A stretch of DNA of 64,000 nucleotides from Microbacterium ureisolvens. Lineage in GTDB: Bacteria > Actinomycetota > Actinomycetes > Actinomycetales > Microbacteriaceae. The stretch is taken from positions 1 through 64,000 of the forward strand of contig NZ_JADIJE010000001.1 of assembly GCF_015278315.1 (NCBI RefSeq). Direction: 5' to 3'. Both the position numbers and the translations under genes were made by a program. Of the stretch, positions 1 through 11,500 are shown piece after piece; position 1 is the first letter of the stretch; every line of letters starts with the position of its first letter. Under the pieces are notes generated by a model that was not told the origin of the DNA, did no database searches, and saw only the letters and a list, made by a program, of their open reading frames with translations.

Positions 1-519
1 GGGCGGCGGCGCGAAGCCGTGCGCGCCGGTGTGGGGCGCGGCGGGCGGGAAGGCGCCGGCCTCAGCCGAGCGCGAGGCCGGGGTGGGGAAGGGCGGCAGC
101 GGGGGGATGCCGGCGGCGGCTTCTCCGGATGTGCGCCGGGCTCCGGCATCCTGCTCCCGCCCGATCCAGCGCGCGCTCCCCCAGCCCACGACGGACGCCC
201 ACACCGGGAACAGCAGGACGCCGAGCACGGTCATGCCCGCGCCCAGGCCGAAGGCGAGGTTCACCCGGTAGAGCGCGAACGCGAACACCACGACGTTCAC
301 GATGGGCACCAGGCCCAACAGCACCAGCCACGGGGAGAGCCCGGCGAGCTGCAGCAGCACGATCGCGTTGAGGATCGGCACCCAGGCCTTCCACGGCTCG
401 ACGCCCGACTTGCGGAAGACCGCCGACAGCGCGAGCGCGATCCAGACGTAGAGACCGGCGGACAGCAGCAGGCTGATCAGCAGGCCGAAGACAGCCGCGG
501 TGGCATCGGTGGCGTTCAT
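1..519 (-). CDS. DUF5684-type membrane protein (partial, 3' end beyond window)
   Basis: The reading frame starts at ATG 519 and is still open at base 1, so only the first 173 residues are visible. The protein begins MNATDATAAVFGLLIS and has about four hydrophobic stretches in the first 120 residues. A short motif, VEPWKAWVPILNAIVLLQ, is typical of the DUF5684 family of small actinobacterial membrane proteins, often misannotated as signal-peptidase-like. After the last membrane segment a Pro/Ala-rich linker begins; in relatives an FHA domain can follow, but that part is outside the window. The start overlaps the upstream transglutaminase-like gene by the ATGA of 516-519, so it is probably the last visible gene of the kinase-to-transglutaminase cluster and translated by coupling. 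An FHA domain would fit the Ser/Thr kinase in the cluster, but this is inference. Confidence 0.7.
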   Translation of the reverse strand, partial: MNATDATAAVFGLLISLLLSAGLYVWIALALSAVFRKSGVEPWKAWVPILNAIVLLQLAGLSPWLVLLGLVPIVNVVVFAFALYRVNLAFGLGAGMTVLGVLLFPVWASVVGWGSARWIGREQDAGARRTSGEAAAGIPPLPPFPTPASRSAEAGAFPPAAPHTGAHGFAPPP

Positions 520-3071
520 GGCATGGGACGCGCGGGCTCGGCCCGTCGTCTCCCCCTCTCGGCGAGTCGCGTGCGGGCGCCCGGTTCAGGCGCCAGTGGA
601 CGGAACAACGATCTCAAAGATACGGTCGCCAGCGCGCCCCGCCAGAACCCGCGTCCGCGCCGGAGGGCGCGGCGCTCGGCGTCGACGGTCGTCCAGTAGC
701 GTTTCGCGTCGTCGGCCGACAGGTCGCCTCTCGAGAACACCGCACGATCGGCGTCCCGCGCGAGCGTCGCCCCCGAGGCGGTGCCGAAGCTCGCCGCGAG
801 CTCGCTCCGGGTGAGCGTGCGAGGCGCGGTGCGGCCGGCGTCGACCGCCGCGTCGACGTACTCGTCCCACCCGCCTGCGATGCGGGTCGCCGGTGTTCCG
901 CTGCGACGACGCGAGCGCCGCCGGGCGGACTTGGCCCCGAGCACGATGAGGAACGGCCCGAGCGCCAGCACCAGCACGAGCAGGGCGATGCCGCCGATCC
1001 GCAGCATCGGCCAGAGCCACGCGAGGTCGAGGGCGGAGTCGTCCTCGGTGGCGCGATCCTCGGCCGAGTCCTCCTGGGTGGGATCGGGCGGCACCACCTC
1101 TTCGACCGACTCGGGGCGCACCTCGGTGACGTTCTCGGGGTCGCGCTGCTCGGTGACGTCGAGGCTCGGCGACTGGGCGTGCTGCGGCGTCACGTCGACG
1201 GCGACCCACTCGCCGCCCGCCGACTGCACCTCGGTCCAGGCCGTCAGGTCCTGCGCGCCGCAGGCGCCGTCGTCGCACACGGAAAGGCCCGGGTCGGCCG
1301 AGCTCAGCCGCGCTCCGAGCACCACGCGCGACGGGAAGCCGAGCTCCCGCGCCATGAGCGCCACGGCGACGGCGAACTGCTCATCGTCGCCGATGGCCGC
1401 GACGTAGTTGCCGGATGCCGCCGCCCGCGGGTCGGTCTCGCGCTCGAGCAGACGCGAGAACATCGTGTCGATCCGGGCGAGCGAGTGGCCGGACGCGCTC
1501 GGCTGGAACGCGTAGTCGGTGAGCGCCGCGACCCACGCCGGCTCGGCGCCGCCGTCGTCGAGGCCGTGACTGAGGTAGCCGCGTTCGCGCAGCAGCGAGA
1601 CCATGCCCGCAAGCGCGGCCCCGCCGGACCCGGTGGCGTGCTGATCCATCCATCTGCGGAGGCTGTCGGGCGCTGCCACGCCGCCGGGGCTCCCGGGCGG
1701 CTCGAGCGCGGCGAGGTCCGCCGATTCGGGCTCGACGCCGCGCACGACATAGCTGTCGCCGGTCTCCAGCCCTCCGCCCGCCGTCTGCACCCCGGCCGCC
1801 GCCGCGGCGTTGTAGTAGAAGCGGTCCGCGAGCGAGGCCGACCGGTCGCCGCCGAACTCGACCGTGGCGAGGCGGCCGGCCGTCGGCATCCAGATCCCGT
1901 CCCACGCGCCGATCTCGATCCGCGCCTCGACGGGTGCGCCTTCGCCGCCGTCCAGTGCGGCCGGCACGCGCACGAAGCGACCCGCGTCGACCGCGCCCTC
2001 GCCGCCGGAGCGGTACACCTCGCCGTCGTAGGAGTCGAGTGTCGCGATGCGCACGCGCTCGGGCAGTGCTGCGGCCGACGCGCCGTCGGAGGCCGGCTCG
2101 ACGCGGAACAGCACCTCCTCCGCGCGGTCGTCGGCGAAGAGGCCGCGGTACTGGGACAGCGGGCTGACCTCTGCCGAGAGGTCGATGTCGGGCCCGACGG
2201 CGGAGCGGAGCACCTGGCGCTCGGCGCCGCGCGCGGCCAGCGGCACGACCGCCACCGCGAGCACCAGAGCGGCTGCCACCATGGCTGTGCCGAGGGCGTT
2301 GCGGCCGCGGTCGGCGCGCGAGGGCTTGCGCGAGATGCGAACCCCGCTGGCCGCCGCGGCCCGCTGCAGCGCGCGCATGCGCTGGTCGTGAGTGCGCCAT
2401 GCCAGCCACATCAGGCACGTCACGAGGCCTGCGACGCCCACCGCCGTCTCGACCGGGGCGTACAGCTCGACCGGTCCGAGCGTGAGGGGCGCACTGACCG
2501 TGGTGCGTCCGAAGAACAGCCCGAACGTCACCATGCCGAGGGCCACCGGGACCGCCGCGTAGGCGGAGCGGTCGTCGCGCCACGCCAGCAGCAGCACGAC
2601 GCAGGTGCCGATGAGGAACACCACGAGTGCCGGCACCAGGAGGTTGCGATACGACCCGACCGGCAGTTCGACGGTGATCAGGTCCTTCCACCCGATCACC
2701 AGTCCGCTTGCGAGCTCGCCGAGGCCGCGCAGCAGCTCGTCCACAGGACCGAGCCGGGAGGGGACGGCGAGCGGGATGCCGAGCACGAGCACCGTCGCGG
2801 TGAGCACACCCGCGACGATCCAGCCGTTCCAGCGCCGCCACCACGCGACCGCCGCGACGGCGCCGCCGACGAGCGTTCCGACACCGACCAGCAGCGCGAA
2901 GCTCCCGGAGCGGTAGATGGGCCACGCTGCGACGGCCGCCACGGCCGCGATCACGAGGGCGAACGCGGCGCCCGCCCAGATGCGGGGCGCGACGCGCGCA
3001 GCGCGCACCGGCGCGTCGGCGACGCCGCGGGGCGCGGCATCCGTCCTCTTCTCGGCCACGTCGCCGCTCAC
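516..3071 (-). CDS. Membrane transglutaminase-fold protein with apparently lost catalytic residues
   Basis: This 851-residue protein has roughly seven membrane helices in its first 270 residues, a large extracytoplasmic region holding a transglutaminase-like core (about residues 560-660), another helix, and a cytoplasmic tail. The layout matches the TgpA/YebA-type transglutaminases encoded beside MoxR and DUF58 genes. In active relatives the core reads C-E-Q-F-A and H-A-W-x-E-V. Here the matching motifs are GDDEQFAVAVAL and DLTAWTEV, so Cys appears replaced by Asp and His by Thr; the final Asp of VDVTP remains. It is therefore probably a non-catalytic binding or scaffold protein. The start is GTG 3071, overlapping the DUF58 stop (GTGA), which implies translational coupling. 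The stop overlaps the DUF5684 start. Confidence 0.85.
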   Translation of the reverse strand: MSGDVAEKRTDAAPRGVADAPVRAARVAPRIWAGAAFALVIAAVAAVAAWPIYRSGSFALLVGVGTLVGGAVAAVAWWRRWNGWIVAGVLTATVLVLGIPLAVPSRLGPVDELLRGLGELASGLVIGWKDLITVELPVGSYRNLLVPALVVFLIGTCVVLLLAWRDDRSAYAAVPVALGMVTFGLFFGRTTVSAPLTLGPVELYAPVETAVGVAGLVTCLMWLAWRTHDQRMRALQRAAAASGVRISRKPSRADRGRNALGTAMVAAALVLAVAVVPLAARGAERQVLRSAVGPDIDLSAEVSPLSQYRGLFADDRAEEVLFRVEPASDGASAAALPERVRIATLDSYDGEVYRSGGEGAVDAGRFVRVPAALDGGEGAPVEARIEIGAWDGIWMPTAGRLATVEFGGDRSASLADRFYYNAAAAAGVQTAGGGLETGDSYVVRGVEPESADLAALEPPGSPGGVAAPDSLRRWMDQHATGSGGAALAGMVSLLRERGYLSHGLDDGGAEPAWVAALTDYAFQPSASGHSLARIDTMFSRLLERETDPRAAASGNYVAAIGDDEQFAVAVALMARELGFPSRVVLGARLSSADPGLSVCDDGACGAQDLTAWTEVQSAGGEWVAVDVTPQHAQSPSLDVTEQRDPENVTEVRPESVEEVVPPDPTQEDSAEDRATEDDSALDLAWLWPMLRIGGIALLVLVLALGPFLIVLGAKSARRRSRRRSGTPATRIAGGWDEYVDAAVDAGRTAPRTLTRSELAASFGTASGATLARDADRAVFSRGDLSADDAKRYWTTVDAERRALRRGRGFWRGALATVSLRSLFRPLAPEPGARTRLAERGRRRAEPARPMP

Positions 3072-4477
3072 GACGTGGCTCCCCTCAGCAGGAGGCCTGA
3101 GAGGTCGTCGAGGGTGCCGACCGTCAGCACCATCAGGCCCGACAGCGGCTGCATGCGCGGATGGGCGCGCTCGTCGCAGATGAGGCCCACCACCGTGGTG
3201 TCGGCGGGGAAGGCCAGCGCGGCCTGCTGCAGCCTCGTCAGCGGCACACGCGAACCCACCACGACGAACGCGATCGAGAGCCGCTCGCCCGACTCGGCCG
3301 CCAGACGGCACACCTCGCCCACCGGCATGGTGCTCTCGAGCAGCTCGACGCCGCTGAAGCCGTCGAGCATCGGGCGCGGCGCCGCGGACGGGATGTGACG
3401 GATCGCGCGCAGGCGCCCGCGCACCACCCGTGGGATCTCGGAGCCGGTCACGATCTGCACGTCGCGCGCGTCGTGCACCGCGCGAAGCCCGAGCGACGCG
3501 GCGCACGAGACTGCCAGCTCGAACTCGTCGGCGTCGGCGTACTCGGCGTCGGCCACCGCGAGCACGACCGCCATGCGAGAGCGCCGGGACTCCTCGTACT
3601 GGCGGACCATGAGCCGGCCGGTCTTGGCCGTCGATCGCCAGTGGATCTGCCGCCGCGAGTCGCCGGGCGCGTACTCGCGGATCGCGTGGAACGACATGTC
3701 GGCATCGACCAGGCGCCGGGTGGGGCTGCCCTCGAGGTCGCGGATGAGGCCGGCGCTGGTCGTCGGCAGCGAAGTCGTACGGGGATGCACGAACAGCTCG
3801 TGCACGTCGGGGAACGAGTGCTCCCGGCGCAGAAGGCCGATCGGGTCGCTGCGCACCGTCGTGGCGGGGCCCACCGTGACGATGCCGCGCCGCAGGCCCG
3901 GGATGTCCAGTGGCTGCTCGACGACGTGCCCCGGGCGCAGCAGCGGCACGCCGAACTCGACGAGGCCCTCGCCCACGGGGATGTCGATGCGTCCCGGCAG
4001 GGCCAGCCGGTGCCCGTCGTTGCGCACGACGATGCGGCCGTCCACGCCGTCGCCGGCGACGATCCGCTCGTGCGTGAGCGTGAGGTCGACGTCGTAGGCG
4101 CGGGCGCCGAAGAGGAACGGCACGGCCGCGAGGAGGAGGACGAGGGATGCCGCGCCCGCGACCATGAACTCGACCCAGCCGAAGACGATCCCGAGAACGA
4201 GCCCCGCGGTCGCGGCGACCGCGACCAGCGTGCCCGCGGGCCGGATCGTGCGCCCGGCCCACTCCGCCGCTGTCGTGATGCCCGTGCCGAGCGCGCGCCA
4301 CACCCCGGTCCACCAGACGGCGGCGCGCACGAACGCCCGACCGCGGCGCGACGGGCCGACGCTCGTCGCCGTGGCGGTCAGGTGCGTGCGGCCGGCCGTG
4401 CCGGTGGACTGGACGGTGCGGGTGAGGCGGGATTCGAAGACGTCCGTCGTCCCGCGCCGGCGCTCGGCTGCGCTCAT
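3068..4477 (-). CDS. DUF58 domain protein
   Basis: The 469-residue product has two membrane helices at about residues 70-115 and then a DUF58 domain. Diagnostic motifs are LRRGIVTVGP followed by SDPIGLLRRE, and REYAPGDSRRQIHWRSTAKT, the highly conserved DUF58 signature. Downstream comes a von Willebrand A-like fold. DUF58 proteins are nearly always encoded with MoxR ATPases and are thought to be clients or partners assembled by them at the membrane. The start ATG 4477 overlaps the MoxR stop (ATGA, 4474-4477) and the stop overlaps the GTG of the transglutaminase-like gene, so the three are one translationally coupled unit. No odd residues or truncation were seen. Confidence 0.9.
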   Translation of the reverse strand: MSAAERRRGTTDVFESRLTRTVQSTGTAGRTHLTATATSVGPSRRGRAFVRAAVWWTGVWRALGTGITTAAEWAGRTIRPAGTLVAVAATAGLVLGIVFGWVEFMVAGAASLVLLLAAVPFLFGARAYDVDLTLTHERIVAGDGVDGRIVVRNDGHRLALPGRIDIPVGEGLVEFGVPLLRPGHVVEQPLDIPGLRRGIVTVGPATTVRSDPIGLLRREHSFPDVHELFVHPRTTSLPTTSAGLIRDLEGSPTRRLVDADMSFHAIREYAPGDSRRQIHWRSTAKTGRLMVRQYEESRRSRMAVVLAVADAEYADADEFELAVSCAASLGLRAVHDARDVQIVTGSEIPRVVRGRLRAIRHIPSAAPRPMLDGFSGVELLESTMPVGEVCRLAAESGERLSIAFVVVGSRVPLTRLQQAALAFPADTTVVGLICDERAHPRMQPLSGLMVLTVGTLDDLSGLLLRGATS

Positions 4478-5439
4478 ACGGCCTCGCGCCTGGACGGCGG
4501 TGCCACGTCGAGCAGCACCTGACCGACGACGGTCTCCTGCGTGACGCCGTCGAACTCGGCTTCGGGGTGGAGGATCAGCCGGTGCGAGAGCACCGGCACC
4601 GCGAGCGCCTTGACGTCGTCGGGCGTCGCGTACGTGCGGCCGTGGGCGGCGGCACGCGTGCGCACCGCCTTGGTGAGAGCGAGGGCCCCGCGGATGCTGA
4701 CGCCCAGGCGCACCTCGTCGGCCGTGCGCGTGCCGTCCACGAGCCGCGCGATGTAGTCCAGCACCAGCGCGTCGACGTACACCTGGGCGGCGAGGTCCGC
4801 CATGCCGACGAGGGCCTGCGGCGTGATGATCGGGGCGAGGTCCGCGGTGGCCACCGCCGCGCCGTCGAGGATCCGCACGGTCGCGGCGTGGTCGGGGTAG
4901 CCGAGCGAGGTCCGCATCATGAAGCGGTCGAGCTGCGCCTCGGGCAGTCGATAGGTGCCCGCCTGCTCGACGGGGTTCTGGGTCGCCAGCACGAGGAACG
5001 GCACTCCCACCTCGCGCGAGACGCCGTCGATCGTGACGCGGCCCTCCTCCATGACCTCGAGGAGCGCGGACTGCGTCTTCGGGCTCGCGCGGTTGATCTC
5101 GTCGGCGAGCACGATGTTCGCGAAGATCGGTCCGGCGTGGAACTCGAAGACGCCCTCCTTCTGGTCGTAGACGCTGAGGCCGGTGATGTCGCTCGGCAGC
5201 AGATCGGGCGTGAACTGGATGCGGGTGTTGGTCCCCTGCACGGACTGCCCCATCGCGCGGGCGAGCGAGGTCTTGCCGGTGCCGGGAACGTCCTCCAGGA
5301 GCACGTGGCCGTCGCTCAGCATCGCGGTCAGGACGAGCTCGACGACGCGGCGCTTGCCGAGCACCGCGCGCTCGACGTTGTCGGCGATCTGGCCGAACGT
5401 CTGCGCGAACCAGTCGGCCTGCTCCTGCGTGATGGTCAT
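4474..5439 (-). CDS. MoxR-family AAA+ ATPase
   Basis: This 321-residue AAA+ ATPase has a Walker A motif (EDVPGTGKTSLARA, near residue 50), a Walker B (IVLADEINRA), a sensor-type NPVEQAGTYRLPEAQLDRF motif and the C-terminal lid typical of the MoxR/RavA group. MoxR proteins are chaperone-like ATPases that help to activate or assemble DUF58/vWA proteins and cell-envelope factors. The start ATG 5439 is preceded by the Shine-Dalgarno-like AAGGA at a short spacing. It lies 65 bases downstream of the large surface-protein gene and overlaps DUF58 by four bases. The MoxR-DUF58-transglutaminase order is conserved in many bacteria. Confidence 0.95.
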   Translation of the reverse strand: MTITQEQADWFAQTFGQIADNVERAVLGKRRVVELVLTAMLSDGHVLLEDVPGTGKTSLARAMGQSVQGTNTRIQFTPDLLPSDITGLSVYDQKEGVFEFHAGPIFANIVLADEINRASPKTQSALLEVMEEGRVTIDGVSREVGVPFLVLATQNPVEQAGTYRLPEAQLDRFMMRTSLGYPDHAATVRILDGAAVATADLAPIITPQALVGMADLAAQVYVDALVLDYIARLVDGTRTADEVRLGVSIRGALALTKAVRTRAAAHGRTYATPDDVKALAVPVLSHRLILHPEAEFDGVTQETVVGQVLLDVAPPSRREAV

Positions 5440-5504
5440 GTGTTTCCTTGCGGTCGGGGAGGGAGGGTGGATGCCGTCGCCCTGTGCGGTGCGGCGGCCC
5501 CGGT

Positions 5505-8500
5505 TCATGGGTTCGGCGCGGGGGCTCGGCCGCTCTGCCAGGTCGTGGCGTCCCAGTAGGCCTGGCTGCCGTCGCCGAGGGAGACGTACTGTCCCTCGGT
5601 CCACGCCGCCGTCTGGCCGAGTGCACCCAGCGAGCGCAGCTCGTTGAGGCTGCCGGGCAGTCGCGCGAAGTCGGGGGTGAACGAGCCCGGAGATCCGGCG
5701 ACGACGCCGGACGGGAGCGGATCGTTGGACGTGCAGCCGGTGTAGGCGGGGATCGTGGCCTGAGCCGGCGACAGCCCCCAGCCCTGCGCGCTCCAGTCGA
5801 CGGTCACCCTGACGCCCTCGACACGCACCGTGCCGGCCGGAACCAGGGTGCGATCGGCGACGTCGGTGATGTCCCGGCCGTTCCGGCTGAAGTACCTCGT
5901 CGCCGACGTGTCGAAGGTGATCTTCGCCGCCGTCCCGTTCGGGGCGTTGGACGACGACCCCTTCAGGGTGAGCCTGCCGCCGCCCACGCACGACGTGATC
6001 GCCCAGTTCGCCTGCACCTGGTAGGGCGCGCTGCCCGCACGCGGGGTGACCGTCGACCATCCCGTGCTCTCGAACCACCAGTCGTGCACGTAGCGCACCT
6101 GGATGCCGGGGTCCTGCCCGATCACCGAGGTGCCCGGGCCCCACCCGCGCCACTCGACGTGGTTGTTGCGCGGGATGCGCTCGGTCGTGGTCGGCTCTGC
6201 GCGGATGACCCACTCCGCGCGCTGGGCGTTCGCATCCACGTTCGGCGCGGCATCCACCACGAACGTCCAGTTCTGCGGATTCTTGCCGGACTGGCGGGCG
6301 CGCACGCTCTGGGTCGTCTCGACACGGCCGTAGGAGCGGTCGCTCTCTCCCCAGAAGGACTCGGCGCACATGCGGTAGGTGTACTCGTTGCCGTCGTCGA
6401 CGGTGAAGGTCGCCGAGGAGCCGGCGTCGGCCACGCAGCGCTGTCCGTCGGGGACGATGCCGTAGCGGAGGGTCGAGCCGGTCCCGTTGGGCACTGCCGA
6501 CGCCGTCGCCGTGATGGTCGAGGTGCCGTCGCCGTTCGACGAGGAGCTCAGGGTGAGGTTCGGCGACTGCGGGCTGCCGACGCCGTTGGTCTGGACAGTG
6601 ATGCTGCGTCCGGAGGGGCTGCCCGCAAGCCCCGGCGGAAGCTCGAAGCGAGAGAACGGCGTCACCGTCACGACCGTCGCGTCGTTGCTGCCGACGCGGT
6701 ACCACGGCACGTCGACGGTCGGGCGGTTGCCGTCCACCGCCACGCGCACCGTCTCGCCCGTGTCGCTGGTGATCTCGAGGCTTCCCGTCGATCCGGTGTC
6801 GATGCCGTCGATCACGAGTGCCGCGACGCCACCCTGACCGTCCCCGGTCACGACGGGCTCCGCCGTGACGCTCTGGGGAGCCGGCGGCGCGTCGTAGGCC
6901 CACGCCACGGTGCGCACGCTCGACTTCGACTCCCCGACCGCGTTGACCGCCCACGCCTCATACGTGCGCTGCTCGCCGTTGGGCGCCGCGATCGCCGGGC
7001 AGACGCCGTCGGCGGAGCAGCGCGCGACTTCCTGCCCGTTCCAGCGGATGACGAAGCCGCCGAGCGCCGGGTAGGCCAGCCGCGCCTCGCCCGGGTCGAC
7101 GCGCAGCGTCGCGCTGCCGTTCGCGTACGCGGTCTGCGACACGCTGGCGGGCGTCTTCGGGTAGCCCAGCAGATCGAGCAGCACGCGGCCGTCGCGCTCG
7201 GAGTTGGTGATGCGGCCCTGGGCGTCACGCACCGAGAACGTGGCGGTGCACGTCGCGCCCGGGGCATCCGTCGTCCACGTCGCCCGGACGGTCGTCGCCG
7301 AGGCGACCTCGAAGCCGACACCCGCGCACGCGCCGGTCGGCCGGACCTCGACCACCTCGAGCGGCGTGCGCGGCAGCGGGTTGACCTCGCCGCCGGCGCC
7401 GATCACCGGAATCGTGCACGACGAGCCCGCCGCCTGCGAGCACTGCTGCACGACCGACCCGCCCTGCGGCAGTGTCGACGGCGCTGCGCCCACTCGGAGG
7501 ATGAGACGGGCGGGCGTCACCGCGGGGTGGCTGGTGACCGACACGAGCACGGCCTCCTCCGACCCGGGGACGGCACGGTCGGCACCGGTGACCGTGAGGG
7601 TCGTGCCCTCCTGGGTCACCTCGAATGCGCCGCCCGCGTGCTCGGTGGCGTACACGATGCCGTCCCAGTCCTCGCGGAGCTGCCACGTCGTCATGTTCTT
7701 GAGGTCGTAGGTGGTCGTCTCACCGGGGCCGACCGTGATGGAGCCCGGCCGCAGCTCGGGTTGCGGGTCGCGCGGATGCACGACGATCGGCACCGAGAGG
7801 TAGGTCCACTCGTCCGTGCCCGTCAGGCGCACCGGCACCTGGCACGCATCCACCCACGGGGCGCCCGCTCCGGAGTCATAGCGCACCACGCTGCCCGACT
7901 GGATCGCACAGGCGGCCTCGCCACGTGCGCCGGACGCCCGCACCTCGGCGCCGACGTCGAGGGTCGACCCTCGTGGACGCGCGACGAGCGACGCCATGTC
8001 GAACGTCGTGGACTCGAGTTCGGTGACCTCCGGCGATGCCGCGCCCGCGCGGAGCGTCAGCGCGAGGTCGTCGTCTCCCGGTACGCGGAGGAAGCCGTAC
8101 GAGACGACCTCTCCGGATGTGCTCTCGCCGGTCACGGCGAACGGGATGAGCCGCGTCGTCGTGGGGAGCGTGCCACTCAGGCGCGTGCCGTCCACCGTCA
8201 CGCCGGACTGGTCGCCCCACAGCGACAGCTCGAGGTCGTCGACGTCGCCGCCCGACCACGTCACCTTGCCGGCCAGCACGTCCACGCCGCGCAGGAAGTC
8301 GTCGCGGGTCTCGACCGTGAGGATCGTGTCGGCGACCACCGGGTAGTCGGGAACGCTCTCGCGCACCACGCGGACCACGATGAGGCCTCGGCCCGTGTTG
8401 CCCGACGAGGACTCGACGTCGTAGAGGAACGACATGGTCCCCGGCGCGACGCCCGCCGCGATCCGCACCGTCGCGTCGTCGACGTCGACGATGTGCCCGT

Positions 8501-11500
8501 CGAGGCGCGTGTACTCGGGGTTCTCACTGCCGTCGACGAGGGTCGCCGGCACGTCGGGACGGATGTCGGTGACCGTGAGCTCGCCCATCGTGGGGTCGAC
8601 GTCGTTCGAGAGCGGGCTCACCCGGATCGTGTTGCCTTCGCCCGCCTGCACCTGCACGTAGTCGGTGAAGGTGACCGGGCTCGGGTTCGCCTCGCTGTCG
8701 AGCACCCCGACGCGCACGGTGCCCTCGGCGGTCTCGCCGAACGCGTCGACGATGCGGTACCGGAACGACTCCTGCCCGCTGTCGCCGGGCACGCTCGTGT
8801 ACATGATCGCGGCGCCGTCGGCGGTGATCGTCGCCGCACCGCGCTCGGGCTGGTCGATGATGCGGTCCAGGGTGACCACGTCGCCGTCGGGGTCGGAGCC
8901 GAACCCGTCGAACTCGATGAGCGTGGACTGGCCACTCAGCACCCGGCCCTCGAGCGTGTCGGCCGCCGGCGCCCGGTTCGCCTCATCGTCGATGACGCGC
9001 ACGCGCACCGCCGCCGTGTCGGCGAGCGCGGGTGCGCCGGTGGTGAAGACCGAGTACTCGATGCCGTAGTCGCCGGGCTCCTCGGGCGCGAGGTACCGCA
9101 GCAGGTCGCCCGACGCGAACGCCAGCGCGGCATCGGACGACGACCGCACCGACTCGGGGTTGAGCGTGGGCCGGCCGCCCGACGGCGAGATGTCGTTGTC
9201 GAGCACCGGGATGTCGATCTGGGCGCCCGCGCGCACCACGACGGTGTCGTCGACGGCGATCGGCGCGAGCTCGGGCGCCGGCGGCAGCAGGTACACCGTC
9301 GCCTCGCCCTCTACGGCGGCTCCGGCGTCCTCCGTGCCGTCGCTCACGACGTACGAGACCATGCCCAGCCGGCCGGCAGCGCCGTCGGCGGTCGTTCCCG
9401 ACACGCGCAGGTGGTTCTGACCGACGGCGTCGACCGACAGCGTGGCACCGGCATCCGCCCTCGCGACGACGTCGCTCAGCAGCAGCACCCGGCGGGTCGG
9501 GTTCGACACCGCGTCGAAGATCTCGAGCGTCGCGTCCTGCTGGGGATGCACGAAGGCCACGACCGGCGACGTCGCGAGCTGCGCAGGCGCGTCGGCGGGG
9601 AGCAGGGTGATGCGCGCGGTGCCGGTGGCGTCGCTGGTGCCGTCGGTGACCGTGAAGTCCACGCGGTAGGTTCCGGGGTTCTGCGCCGAGAAGTCGAACG
9701 ACGTCGAGCCGCCCACTACGGTGGCCGTCGCCGCGGCGTCGTCGAGCACCCGCACCGAGTCGAGCGACAGCGTGCCGGCGGTGCCGGTCACGTGGTCGGC
9801 GACGTCGACGGTGATGCCCGAGGCGACGGTGTCGGTGACCGCGAACGACTGCGCGGCCAGCTGCGGCTGCGGCGACACCTTGACCACGAGCGACTTGACC
9901 GACGTCTGTCCCTGCGTGTCGGCGACGGTCACGGCGAGCTCGATGAGCTCCTCCCCGCCATCGCCGGTGTCGCTGTGCTGGTAGACGACGTCGCCGCCGG
10001 GCGTGGCGGCGACGCTGCCCTGACCGGTGACGTTCTCGACCGCGAGCAGGAGCAGCGGGTCGCCCTCGGGATCGACCCAGCCCGGCAGCACGGGCACCGT
10101 GACGGTGCCGCCGCGCGCGACCTCCGGCTGCGGCCATTCGACGAGGCAGCGCTCCACGCCGCACCACTCCGGGGCGGAGTCCGCACCCGCGGCCGCGACC
10201 GTCAGGGTGACCGTCGTCGGCTCCGACAGCAGGCCGTCGGCGCTCGTGCCGTCGCTCACCGCGTACGAGAACGTCGCCGAGCCTGTCGCCCCCGGCTGCA
10301 CCCGCACCGCGAGCCGCTGATCGTCGTCGGTCACCGAGACCACGCCGAACGCCGGGTCGAGGCCGGTGACCGAATCCGGGTCGATGGTGAGCACGTCCTC
10401 GTTGGGATCATGGTCGTTCAGCAGCACCGGCAGCGTCGCGAGGGCGCCGGCGCGCACGCCGAACCCGTCGGGCTCCGCGATCGGCGGCTTCGGGTCGAGC
10501 ACGACCTGCAGCTGCTCCTCGCTGGGCACGGCATCGGGATCGGTGCGGTCGTCGAGGCTCCAGTCCTGGCTGGACGTGATGAGCGCTCCGTCGGGCACCG
10601 ACCACGCCCACCCCGTGCGCGTCTCGTTGAGGATCACCGACGAGGCGCTCGCGACGAACACCGGGCGGCGATCGTCGGCCATGGTGCCCTCGCCGTAGTC
10701 GAGCGCGATGCGCTCCCCGCTCGAGCGCCACAGCAGGCCGCCCTCGTCACCCTGCCCGAGCCACGCCGCGTAGGTCGTGCCGTCGTGCGCGACGGGCTGG
10801 GCGGGCGTGCCGAGCACGGCACCGTTCCCCTCCCCCACCACGGTCTCCATCCCCGAGCCGTCGGCGGCGACCCGCACGAGACCGGTGTCGTCGGCGAGGT
10901 ACACCGCCGACCCGGCAGGATCGGGCGCGCCCACCACCACGGTGCTCGTGGTCGGCGCCTGGGCCGCGGCATCCTGTCCGCGCAGCCACACGTCGCCGTC
11001 GTCCGTGTCGACGACAGCCCACGTGTCGCCTGCGGCGGTGATCGCCGGCGCATCGAGTCCGTCGGCGTCGAGGGCGTCACGACCGCGCACGTCGGCCTCG
11101 CCGATGTCGTAGCGAAGCACCGAGCCGTCCGCGCGGGAGTAGGCGAACAGCCTGCCGCGCCGGTCCACGGCGATCGCTTCGGCGGTGTACTGCGGCGCGT
11201 CCTCGTCATCCGCCGACCGGAACGGGTCGAGCTGCGACGCCGAGCCGGTCGACAGGCGCCCGGCGAACACCGCGCCCGAATCGGTCAGGTAGGCGACGTA
11301 GTCGCCGGCGGTCACCGCCTCTGTCGTGCCGGCCGGAGTCTTCTGGGAGGACTGCAGCGCCTCCTCGTCGAGGTCGGCGGGCATCGCGGAGTCGATGCGG
11401 GTGAGCGTGCTGTAGCTGTCGCTGAACAGGTAGGCGGCGTCGCCGGTCTGCACCACCTGGTCGGGGTTGCTGATGCTGCGCACGGTGTCGAGCTCGCCCA

